DNA from: Galeopsis tetrahit
Taxonomy: Eukaryota; Streptophyta; Magnoliopsida; Lamiales; Lamiaceae
Direction: 5' to 3'
Length of the DNA stretch: 64,000 nucleotides
Assembly (NCBI GenBank): GCA_963675135.1
Contig: OY776123.1
Location: 89,873,596-89,937,595 of the forward strand
The translations under genes were made by a program, and so were the position numbers. A model generated the notes under the pieces. The model saw only the letters and a list, made by a program, of their open reading frames with translations. It searched no databases and was not told the DNA's origin. The first letter of the stretch is position 1. Every line of letters begins with the position of its first letter. Shown one piece after another: positions 25,291 to 35,060 of the stretch.

Positions 25291-25532
25291 CTCCATTATT
25301 TTGTTTTGCAGGTTTTTCACCTCACCGCAACCGAATCGCCATCTCCAAACACTCCACTCCCCCGACAGTGCACACACCAATACTCAGTTCGACTACTCGT
25401 AACGCATACAATCCTTCTGTTTTTAAATATTTTCGTCATTCCATTGCTTGTAATCAGCGGCTAATGTTTTCTCAATTTTGTGGAAATTGGCAGCGGACCG
25501 TGTTATCACTTTGCTCTTCAAATTCGAATTGA

Positions 25533-27741
25533 ATGGCCGCTTCCAGTTCTTCTAAGTTGTTTCGTGGTATGCATTTCAAGTTGATTCATTTTCTTTCCGC
25601 TTTCGTTCAATGCTTACATATTCTACAAGAAAACGTACTAGTAGTATTTTATTTTTAGGTTTTCTTTGCATTTCTGTGTAGCATAATAGGTGGTACAACT
25701 TGTTCATATGGAGGTTGGATCGGTGTATGAGTCGATTTGTGCGTGTGTAGCGGGGGGATAGGGGTTAAGGGTGGGATGAACATTTCTAATTCTGTGCTCT
25801 TGTGTTCATAAACTGACTTTTTTTTTTTTTTTTACCACAACACTTGTTTTCCAGATTGTCCATGAGTACTAGAGTAAGACTACTCCATATATTGATGTTA
25901 GAAACCATGAAGATGAAAAGTAATGTGAAAAATGAACTCCATCTAATCCAGATGGAAATTCTACAGTTTGATCCTTTGTCTTCTTTTAAGGTTTCACTAG
26001 ATTCCACATCTGCAGATTCATTAGCTGGATCATCTTGTGAGATGGAGTGCTATCCACATCTTTCCTGTTTTGCAGTTTATTAATCTTATGCAGCCTTTTT
26101 TGCAGCAGCTTTTCGTCTGTCCTCACCTCTTACATGGAATTACAAGTGCTCAAATAAAGTTTAGAATCCAAGTCTATAACCACATCAAATTCAAACTCAC
26201 ATACTCCACCATTGTTTGAATTGACCAAGTTCATGTTTAGGGCTGTTTATCATACTTATTGGACCTTCACATTTTAGTTTTAGTGGTTTTAGTTCATGTT
26301 AGAAAGGGAGTTTGCTTTTAAGACTTTTTCCTATACTACTCTTCTATGCACTTTATCATCGTGGCCGATTAGTTGATTTCTTTATGAGAAATAGCTGTTC
26401 AGACTGAACTTTCATCTTCTGAGTTGATTTCATGTTTCTTTGAAAGCTCCTAAGCAGAGTCTGGTGATTTCAGAATAGGCAACTGATAATTGCCAGCTCC
26501 AAATTTACTGTGAACTATTAATGTTAATGATTTGGCTTGTGTATCTAATGACCAATGGTAAGGACAAAGCCATAGATTGCTGCATTTTATTAGCAGTACA
26601 TTCTTTGGCACATTGGCATGCTAACATTCCTAATCATACTTATTCACTTATTCACATGGCATTTGATAATTACAAGTAGTAGTAATCTTGCAAGTCTGGA
26701 TAACTAATATTGTCATGTCACCATGGGATGAAACATCAGTTGGTCGTTCAATTCTCGGTGGTCTCAACAACAATGCTCTTGGGGCAAGCAGGTCTTCTTC
26801 CCAACTGACAGATGTGGATTTTTTATCTCAGGTTAGCATCCTTTTCTCCTCTTTATTTACAGAACTGTGACCTTTGATCACAGTGCACTCAATTTGCTTT
26901 TTTGATTGCCAAAGTGTTCATTTTTCTCTAATTTAATTATCTGAGTTTTTCTCAATGTGTTCTGTTGTATAGTCGACTTGTTGTGAATATCATTTATCGG
27001 TTAGTATTTTGTATGTGTAAGGTGAGTTTATGTCTCAAACTTCTATCACCAACTCACAGTAACTATTATTGCAAGGACAATACCTTCTTTGAGAATTTCC
27101 TGTAACTAGTGCTATGTTGATTATCCAACTGCTTTGCATCTTTGATGTCCACTGATGTGAAAACAAACATGATTGCAAAAATGGTTCAGCAACTAAGAGG
27201 GTCGGCTTTTTTGGTCAATCGTATATTGTGCATATAGTTGACTAAAAATGCAAAACCTCTCCGTTACAATACCAAAATTGCAATCCACAATTCTCCTTGT
27301 CTATGATCTTATGAAATAACATGTATTGGTGATTGATTATGTGACGTTGAATTTTTTATTGTCTAGCAAACAAGGACATTCATACAAATGAGAACTACCC
27401 TTAAAGTTGTAGATAATTCAGGGGCCAAAAAAGTGATGTGCATACAGGCATTGAAGGGAAGAAAAGGAGCTAGATTGGGGGACATAATTGTTGCTTCAGT
27501 TAAGGAAGCGCACGCCGGTGGGAAAGTGAAGAAGGGAGATGTTTGTCGTGCTGTTGTAGTCCGTGCTGCAATGCCACGTGGCCGTTCTGATGGGAGCGAA
27601 ATCAAGTTTGATGACAATGCTGTTGTGCTTATCAATAAACAAGGTGAGCCAATTGGAACCCGAGTTTTGGGTCCTGTCCCCCATGAATTGAGGAAAAAGA
27701 AGCATCTCAAGATTCTCAGTCTTGCTGAGAAAGTTGCCTAG
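25533..27741 (+). CDS. Mitochondrial ribosomal protein L14 (HUELLENLOS type)
   Basis: Three exons, 25533-25566, 26695-26831 and 27367-27741, join in frame (phases 1 and 0) to 181 residues. The N-terminal about 55 residues are Ser-rich and basic, consistent with a mitochondrial presequence, and include the GRSILGGLNN motif seen in plant relatives. The junction to exon 3 gives QTRTFIQMRTTLKVVDNSG, and the rest is the full uL14 fold (VVDNSGAKKVMCIQ..., GPVPHELRKKKHLKILSLA). The protein sits in the large mitoribosomal subunit near the inter-subunit bridge. Arabidopsis has two such genes, HLL and HLP; HLL loss arrests ovule growth. The sequence does not decide between them. Calling the gene from 27388 alone would drop the targeting part. 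Intron 1 (1.1 kb) holds nothing recognisable. Confidence 0.95.
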
Positions 27742-27799
27742 GTGTTTTATGATTTGCCAAAGTAAGATCTTCGTGGAGTTTTTTTTTTTTTTTACTTCC

Positions 27800-28030
27800 A
27801 ACATTCGAGGTCAAATCTCGATTTCAAAGTTTCTTAAAATTCAAATCTATGATCCTCTGTAATATGTGATCTTCATTGTTCTCCAGCAATTATGAGAGGA
27901 ATGTAGGTGCAATCTAAATGGAGGGCCAAAAGAATAATTTGGATACTTTTTTCTAATTTGCTTCCTTCAAAATTATGATGATCCTCTTTTATTTCATCAA
28001 AATTAAATATAGCCTCGTAATTTGGCGAGA
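27800..28030 (+). repeat. Direct repeat right of the L14 gene (pair with 24190-24530)
   Basis: Shares the block order described for the left copy: gtcaaatctcgatttc...ttcttaaaattcaaatct...tctgtaatatg, then agcaattatgagaggaat...ggccaaaagaataattt...gcttccttcaaaat. It begins just after the L14 stop codon and so may overlap its 3'-UTR. Confidence 0.6.
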
Positions 28031-29146
28031 GTTGATTTCAAATACTAGTACTCCAATATTTTGTTAACATGAGTTGTATGAATAAAAGGGAAAAATGTAT
28101 GTTTTGGTCCTTGTATTTGCATAATTTCAATTGTAAATATTGTTTTAATTAAGTACATATGCTTCTATTCATTAAAAATTATTCAAACAATATTTTTGCC
28201 AATAAAAAGAGAGACAAAAATTGAAAGCAGGGCGGCCAATTAAACATTATCTTATTTTGACACTGTTCTCTTCATGAATAGTATGAAGTAAGTTTGCTGA
28301 AAAATGCATTTGCAGTGTTTATTTCTTCATACACTTTTTTTTATTAATTGCAAAGCTGCATTGCCTGCACATATATGTGGGCTACATCATCAAATAAGAT
28401 TAGTGCGACTGTCTGGCTATAACATTTGGGGTCATGTTTGTTAGTTTGAGATTTCACCATCCAAAGTTGCATTCTATTCTATTCAACATTTTAAAACATA
28501 CACAAACACTATTCATCAGAATTTCTGCATCTAAGATTTTTCCATTCACATCTCCTTCATTCTACATAATTTCAAAACGAGGATATAATGAGGTATTGTG
28601 GAGTTCATTTGTAAGTAAAATGATTGTTTATAAATAAAATGAATGGTAAAATGGATAAATAAGTGGTGTTAGAAGGTTGAAGATAAAATTGTATGAATAT
28701 CATTGTTTCTAAAAATGCAATGTGCATGATAATAATGAAATTGGATTGGGGCAGTATATAAAACATCCATAAATGACAAAAATAAAAGAAATAATGAGTA
28801 GAATGGGAAATAATGGTTGGAATTATTTAAGGAAAAAGGTAGGTTTAGGTGTTGAAAAAGGGGATCCTGTGATCAGACGGCGGTATGTCAGCAATGTCGT
28901 CGCCACTCCTCTGACCGTCAAACGACGGCGTATATGGCGTTTTTTGTCGGTTTGTCGGTGTTTTCCTTTCCTTATTTACAGCGTAATAACCCCCTTATGC
29001 TCCCTACTACATCATCATTCTACCACACTAGTAATTAATCTCAATATCTCTCTGATTCTACGTACTAATGCCTGAATCACGCCTTCTGCACATAAATTAA
29101 AAAAGCTACTACAATTTTCAGTGAGCTAACGCTGCACCTTGTTCCC

Positions 29147-29204
<58 letters not shown>

Positions 29205-29360
29205 TCTCACGTAATTCCGGTGAGTCTAACTGCAAGGCTTTTTCTGTTGGGAGTACCATGGACTAATGGTCCCAATTGGACACCTGTGTGGCTGTGTGTG
29301 TCTAACTCTAAACATACACCATTTTCCATTTAAGCCTTTTAAACACAATCATAAGTATTT
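28031..29360. other. Intergenic DNA with a (CT)n(AT)n microsatellite
   Basis: No gene. The microsatellite at 29147-29202 is a run of CT followed by a run of AT. A GC-richer patch at 28870-28960 (acggcggtatgtcagcaatg...) has no coding signal that I trust. The motif ctaatggtcccaattgg at 29263 resembles the end of the inverted-repeat element that starts at 29361. Confidence 0.4.
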
Positions 29361-29531
29361 GGTCCCAATTTTAGCATTTGTTTGGTATACGAGTAGTATC
29401 ATTTTTTAAGACCATGACTTGTTTGAGAGGGGGACTCCACACTGTTTTCTTTTTAAAATATCATATCATACCCTCTTCTATATATCTCTTAAAAAATTAT
29501 AGTATACCAAACAAACGCTAAAATTGGGACC
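29361..29531. mobile_element. 171-bp inverted-repeat MITE
   Basis: Both ends read GGTCCCAATTTTAGC(A/G)TTTGTTTGGTATAC when oriented inward (left 29361-29392, right 29500-29531 reversed). Possible 8-bp flanks AAGTATTT and AAATATTT differ at one base, which would suit hAT, but the TTTGTTTGG core also resembles Harbinger MITEs. Family left open. Non-coding. Confidence 0.7.
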
Positions 29532-30680
29532 AAATATTTATGAATATGTAAATGAAAAAATACACGTAGCTATCTACGTGGGGCTAACAATGATTACAGG
29601 GTGCAAATTACACTAATATTAATATAGTAGTATTGTGTGTCTTGTAATTAAGCGCACCTTAAGCACGGACATGTTAGTTAGTTATGGGCTATATAACGGT
29701 TACTCTACAATTTACCTTTTATTTTTATTTAGTACTGAATTTATCTCTATCCTTAAAAAATTTCACGTTTTATTTAAACAATCAATTCTTTTTTAAAACT
29801 CGTATATAACTCGAAGTCAGTAGTTGATATGAATTGTTATTGGATTGGCTAATATAGATCCAGAATTTCCTCACAATATCCTGAAATTTAACATGTTACT
29901 ATTATAGCATATAATGTTATTAAAAAAATTACACCTATAATATTGATCTAGTACGGGTGTAGATTTGGAATCTAAGAGTATGCTCCTCTTTAGATTTCAT
30001 GTGACAATTTAGGTGGTGTTTCATTAGAGATTGTGGTGGATTAAGATTGAAAAAAGTGAATTAAGATAATTCATTAATAGTAGAGAGAATGGAAGGTAGA
30101 AAAATAAAAAATAAAGAGAGATAATCAGATAAAATAAAATAGAAATATTATATGTTATTTGAATTGAGATATATTACACACCACCCAATAAGATCCTTGG
30201 ACGAAAAATCAAACCCTTTTTTTTTCCTTAAAACGAAATTGTTGTGCATTAGTGAATAACTTTAAATTACGGGGTCCTTCCTTACCAACCCATGCTATTT
30301 TTATTAATATTGTCATGCATATTTTCACACCTCTTTATGTCTAGATGGGCTTAAAAATTCGGTGTAACAGGAAAATTGAATCGTGACCTCCCACCCTTAC
30401 TAATAATTATATACATAGGGACATAGTAATTCGATGAACTCAATTTTTTACTTTATACTACATAAATATTTTGTAAAATTAAAACCATACTCGTTAGTAT
30501 TAATTCATTTAGGGAGTAATATTGTAGGTAGAGTTATAAATATATTCCAATTAACAAACTTTTTGAAATCCAAAAAAGGTGTAGAAAGCATGATAAAGTG
30601 GAATGCAGAAAGTATGAGAAATGAAGGCCAAGGCCGGCCGCCAGACAGACACATTTCTTTTCTGTTTCCGTACAGTACAG
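29532..30680. other. Upstream region of the glutaredoxin gene
   Basis: AT-rich DNA. Near the gene there is a (CT)n block (30682-30703) and a TATA-like tatatatatg at 30717. No other gene was found. The stretch 30010-30190 has weakly matching inverted ends (ggtggtgttt / ...acaccaccc) and may be an old MITE. Confidence 0.4.
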
Positions 30681-30828
30681 CTTTCTCTCTCTCTCTCTCT
30701 CTCCTCTCAGTTACATTATATATATGCAAATGCCATTAACTAGTACGTCCTTTCTGATCCAGTAGTTTGTTATTCAAATTCCCACACCACTAAATCTGAT
30801 CTAGTTTTCATTTCAATTCAAAAAGAAA

Positions 30829-31221
30829 ATGCAGGTGGCGAAAGATCATGATCAGTTGGCGTCGAGAGGCGGAGAACAGGCGGCGGCGGTGGACATGGAA
30901 ACGGTGTGCGAGAAGCTGAGCGTGATGGTCTCCGGCAACGCTGTGGTGGTTTTCACCATCAGCGGGTGTTGCATGTGCCACGTCGTCAAGCAGCTGCTCT
31001 TCGGTTTAGGCGTTGGTCCTACCATCGTCGAGCTCGACCGTCATGCTTCCGGCAGCGCCATCCACGCCTTGCTCGGCCGCCTCGCTGGGAGGCGGCAGCA
31101 GGTTGTTCCGGCGGTGTTTGTCGGTGGAAAGTTCCTGGGTGGCATCGAGACAGTGATGGCTTGCCATATTAACGGCACTCTTGTCCCCCTCCTCAAAGAC
31201 GCCGGAGCTCTTTGGCTATGA
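30829..31221 (+). CDS. CC-type (ROXY) glutaredoxin
   Basis: Intronless gene for 130 residues, GC-rich against AT-rich surroundings. The active site is CCMC at residues 47-50 (SGCCMCHVVK), the form seen in ROXY1/ROXY2 and GRX480 of Arabidopsis. A conserved VPAVFVGG segment supplies the cis-Pro glutathione-binding loop, followed by GG and HINGTLVPLLKDAGALWL. The C-terminal ALWL is the motif by which ROXYs bind TGA bZIP factors and recruit TOPLESS-type repression. Expected to act in nucleus and cytosol as a regulator of TGA-controlled genes (development, stress or nitrate), more than as a bulk oxidoreductase. The ATG at 30829 is the first in frame. An 88-codon frame inside it in another phase is a GC-driven shadow. 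Which ROXY it is cannot be told reliably. Confidence 0.95.
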   Translation: MQVAKDHDQLASRGGEQAAAVDMETVCEKLSVMVSGNAVVVFTISGCCMCHVVKQLLFGLGVGPTIVELDRHASGSAIHALLGRLAGRRQQVVPAVFVGGKFLGGIETVMACHINGTLVPLLKDAGALWL

Positions 31222-31427
31222 TTATGAATACTAGTACTAACTTTTATCAGAATTAATTCTTCATCATGTATATAAGATGATGATGATGTTATGCTAGGTA
31301 GTAGTAGGTTGGGAATGAGTAGTTATGTTATCATCCATCCAATTAATTGAATTTCAACCCTTTTTTTACGTTCCTTAATACTCCTAAAAACATCTATATT
31401 AATATTCATAAACATAATTATATTATA

Positions 31428-31644
31428 CTCCCTCCGTCCACGAATTGTCCACCAAATGCACTTTATGGAAACTATCACCCTTCAACTATCACTTAATTAC
31501 CCAATTTGCCATCAACTTTATTCCTAAACAATCACTTTATTCACAATGGACCCCACAATACCCTATAATACCCTTACTTTATCTACCATTTTCTTAAAAC
31601 TTGTGCCCCATCCCCATGTCCCTACTTTTCATGGATGGAGGGAG
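31428..31644. mobile_element. Stowaway-like MITE
   Basis: Ends CTCCCTCCGTCCACGAA and (reversed) CTCCCTCCATCCATGAAAA, flanked by TA at 31426-31427 and 31645-31646. 217 bp, non-coding. It appears to have inserted into a local array of an AT-rich unit: attaatattcataaacataa occurs at about 31399 on its left and again twice on its right. Confidence 0.8.
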
Positions 31645-31648
31645 TATA

Positions 31649-31745
31649 GTGTAATTATTAATATTCATAAACATAATCAACAATATAATGATAGTGTAAT
31701 TATTAATATTCATAAACATAATCAACAATATAATGATAGTGTAAT
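31649..31745 (+). repeat. 45-bp tandem repeat, two copies plus a stub
   Basis: Units begin gtgtaattattaatattcat at 31649 and 31694 and are identical. A third start at 31739 diverges after about 8 bases. A partial copy lies left of the MITE at about 31399-31421, so the array probably predates the MITE insertion. Confidence 0.85.
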
Positions 31746-32115
31746 TAAATTAGTAGGAGAAAAATGCAGTAAAATTGCAGAAAGAATTGGTTCTTCAGCG
31801 CCGAGAATATCATTAAAGGGGAAAGCTAGAAGAAAAAGCTGCAATAAAATTTCCAAAACAAACAAATAATGCCATCGTCATAGGAAACATTTGCTGCATG
31901 CCTTTTACTATTACTATTGTTACTATTAATAATGTTTCTTTCTTTTTTTTTTAAATAAAAAAATAAAATAAAAGAATTGCTTTGTTTTATTTTTCAGTTC
32001 TGCAAAAGCAGATAGGATGACCTATGCACATTTGACCATTATTTTCAAAATCACATCACTCTACTTCTTAACCTTCTAGTTTTGGATCCATTTTTTTATA
32101 AATATTTGTTATAGT

Positions 32116-34104
32116 CAAGGACAAAAATATCGGTATCGGTGGAAATATCGGTACCTTAAATTTACGGATATATCGGTGGAAATATCGATATCGAATATCG
32201 ATATCGAAAAAAATAGAAAATTGATGAAAATTTTGTTAAAATGATGAAAATTTAAAAATGAAATTTTAGAGAATATTATAACTAACTTTAATACATAAAT
32301 TTAGACTAAAATCACAACAAAATAATTTTTTAATGACAAACATATCAATAACAATTAACAAAATACAAAATTAGTCTAAAGCGATACAATAATTGTTCAT
32401 AATTATTTAACACAAGACAAACTCTATAAAGTAACATTTTCGAATGACTTATAAGTGATTTGAAAAGATAATTCAATTCAAATGTTTTACCCATTATCTC
32501 GAATTTAATAAATTTGTCAAAAAAAACAAGCAATTCGATATTTTCGATATTCCACCGATATATCACCGATATTTCGACGATATATCCCGATATTTCAGAA
32601 ATTTTGTACTAGATTCAAACGATATCGATACCGATATCGATATTTCCCGATATTTACCGATATTTCCCGATATTTTAGAAAAAATCTCGTTCATATGTGT
32701 AAACCAATAAATTTAAACACCTGCAAATATGGATAAAAGAATGGTGATAAAAATAAGGTAAACATATTTTTATTAAGAATGTGGGGTACAACTCTCGTTG
32801 ATCTCTTGATTCCACTCTCTAAACACAATTTGATACCGGAGTCTCAGCGACGTGTTCCGGATTTTGAATTTGACCTACAATTTGGTAGTAGGGGATTTTG
32901 AATTTGACCTACAATTTGGTAGTAGGGAGTTGATGGAGTCGTGACTGACTTATTCCATCTAACTTGATTTGACCTACAATTTAGTAGTAGGGAGTTGATG
33001 GAGTCGTTCGTGACTTATTCCATCTCTAACTTCGATTTGACCTACAATTTAGTAGTAGGGAGTTGATGGAGTCATTCGTGACTTATTCCATCTCTAACTC
33101 TGCAATTCTATTTTCACTCTCCTATTTATAAGAAACTAACGACTTAGAGAGCAAGAAAGATATTCAAAAATCCTAAGAAAATAGATAATTCCTCAAGTTT
33201 TGGAGATATTATTTTATATTCTTATCTCCAAAACCATGATTTACAATATTTGACACTTTCAAATTTTAATAAAATTTCAGTGTCTACAAATGCCCCCTCG
33301 AGATCTGTTGTAGAGATTTATGTCGAACGCAACTTGATCTCGAAATCTTGATGTAGAACTCAAAAGGTGATTTAGCATGCCCCCAACGGTGATTTAGCAT
33401 GCCCCCATGAAATTCTTAGAGAGTGGAGATGAAGAGCGAAAATCGTCCCACTGGGCGTGCCAATTTGTAAACCAATAAATTTAAACACCTGCAAATATGG
33501 ATAAAAGAATGGTGATAAAAATAAGGTAAACATATTTTTATTAAGAATGTGGGGTACAACTCTCGTTGATCTCTTGATTCCACTCTCTAAACACAATTTG
33601 ATACCGGAGTCTCAGCGACGTGTTCCGGATTTTGAATTTGACCTACAATTTGGTAGTAGGGAGTTGATGGAGTCGTGACTGACTTATTCCATCTAACTTG
33701 ATTTGACCTACAATTTAGTAGTAGGGAGTTGATGGAGTCGTTCGTGACTTATTCCATCTCTAACTTCGATTTGACCTACAATTTAGTAGTAGGGAGTTGA
33801 TGGAGTCATTCGTGACTTATTCCATCTCTAACTCTGCAATTCTATTTTCACTCTCCTATTTATAAGAAACTAACGACTTAGAGAGCAAGAAAGATATTCA
33901 AAAATCCTAACAAAATAGATAATTCCTCAAGTTTTGGAGATATTATTTTATATTCTTATCTCCAAAACCATGATTTACAATATTTGACACTTTCAAATTT
34001 TAATAAAATTTCAGTGTCTACAATATGAATATCCATATCGGTGGGCCAAAAATACGGAAATTTCGGCGAAATATCGGCGAAATTTCGCGATTTTTTTGTC
34101 CTTG
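32116..34104. mobile_element. Non-autonomous hAT element (host of the nested TRIM)
   Basis: The ends are a perfect inverted repeat, CAAGGACAAAAA / TTTTTGTCCTTG, flanked by an exact 8-bp direct repeat GTTATAGT (32108-32115 and 34105-34112), the hallmark of hAT transposons. Subterminal zones are packed with ATATCGG/CCGATATTT iterations, as expected for transposase-binding repeats. Without the TRIM (1325 bp plus one 5-bp duplication) the element is about 659 bp and carries no transposase. Confidence 0.9.
32698..34022 (-). mobile_element. TRIM-type LTR retrotransposon, very young
   Basis: Two long direct repeats, 32698-33288 (591 bp) and 33466-34022 (557 bp), begin TG and end CA, and an exact 5-bp target duplication ATATG flanks the whole (32693-32697 and 34023-34027). 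The 177-bp interior has no coding frame. On the minus strand it starts with a primer-binding-like TTGGCACGCCCAGTGGGAC (33446-33464 reversed) right after the 5' LTR. It ends with a polypurine tract GAGGGGGC (33293-33300 reversed) right before the 3' LTR, which sets the orientation. The LTR length difference of 34 bp is one extra tandem copy of ggattttgaatttgacctac... in the left LTR; otherwise I see a single base difference (g/c near 33178 versus 33909). Confidence 0.93.
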
Positions 34105-34112
34105 GTTATAGT

Positions 34113-35060
34113 TAACTATCGATTATATATGCCGAATGTGGTATGAGATAACTTGTGCAATTTCAGTGTTTCACAAACTTCACTTTAACATGTCTCGTAA
34201 TTGATCTAATCGATACAGAACGTACGTTGTTACAATATTGATTAATCATGAAGCCTAGCATAGAAGATGATTTACTCTTTGAATACTACTAGTATCCCAA
34301 TCAACATGAAACTTAAAAAATACTGTATGATAAAGTAAGGTTATTGAAAATAAATGTATTGTATAATGAAAAATAATTGAACTTAATTTAGTAGAAATTA
34401 AGTGGAGTATAAAGGAATAGAAAGTTTTGACAAATATGTTGCTCAAAATCAAATGCTAGAGCTATATCAAAACCTTTTGCTCACCCACCCATTATTCAAT
34501 GAGATGTTTAATGCTGCTATGCTAGATCTAATGGGTACCAAATTGGGACCAAGGGTTTGAATACATACATAAATGAAATCGGTGGGTTTGGCTGCCATTC
34601 AATTGTAGTAGTTAGTAGTAATTAGTAGTTAAAAGTTAGGTCAATTGTGGTCAAATTACCTATACTTCCAACTTACTTTCTACAAGTGTTGTTGGAAGTA
34701 TATAGCTGATCATTTGTATAAAAAGATCTATATAAGCTTCAAGAAACATTTAGGTTTAATAAGACTTGCTAATTTGAGTTACTTACAAATTTCTATCTCT
34801 ACATGTCATCAATCCATTTATTCACAACACTAGAGAGGCTGCCTTTTTTCACACAGCTTCTCTTCAATTAACATAACCATTGCAAATCAACTAAATGGAT
34901 GTATTGGCAGCAAGACGGCGCAGCACCTTTCCAATAGGAATCAGCGTCGAGGCTCACCTGTCAAGTATGCAAGCAAAAATGGGAGAATCAAAGACTGTTA
35001 ATGCTAATGCACGTAAAGGTGAATAGGATCAAAATGCGGGTCTCTAACTCACATTAAAAC
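34113..35060. other. Intergenic stretch
   Basis: No gene. The motif gggtaccaaattgggaccaa near 34535 resembles the end of the 29361 MITE. The segment 34900-35060 is probably the 3'-UTR of the minus-strand gene that ends at 35061. Confidence 0.4.

Noticed and set aside
27388..27741. L14 as a single-exon gene starting at 27388
   Set aside because: Upstream exons join in frame and supply the organelle targeting sequence and conserved GRSILGGLNN / RTFIQ motifs.
27496..27804. Minus-strand frames opposite the L14 exon
   Set aside because: Shadows of the ribosomal protein coding strand.
29147..29202. Regulatory (CT)n(AT)n element
   Set aside because: Simple microsatellite with no nearby gene start to regulate.
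30906..31172. 88-codon frame overlapping the glutaredoxin
   Set aside because: Arises from GC-rich codons in another phase; no conserved features.
31649..31745. CRISPR-like repeat array
   Set aside because: Only two adjacent 45-bp copies without spacers, in a plant nuclear genome.
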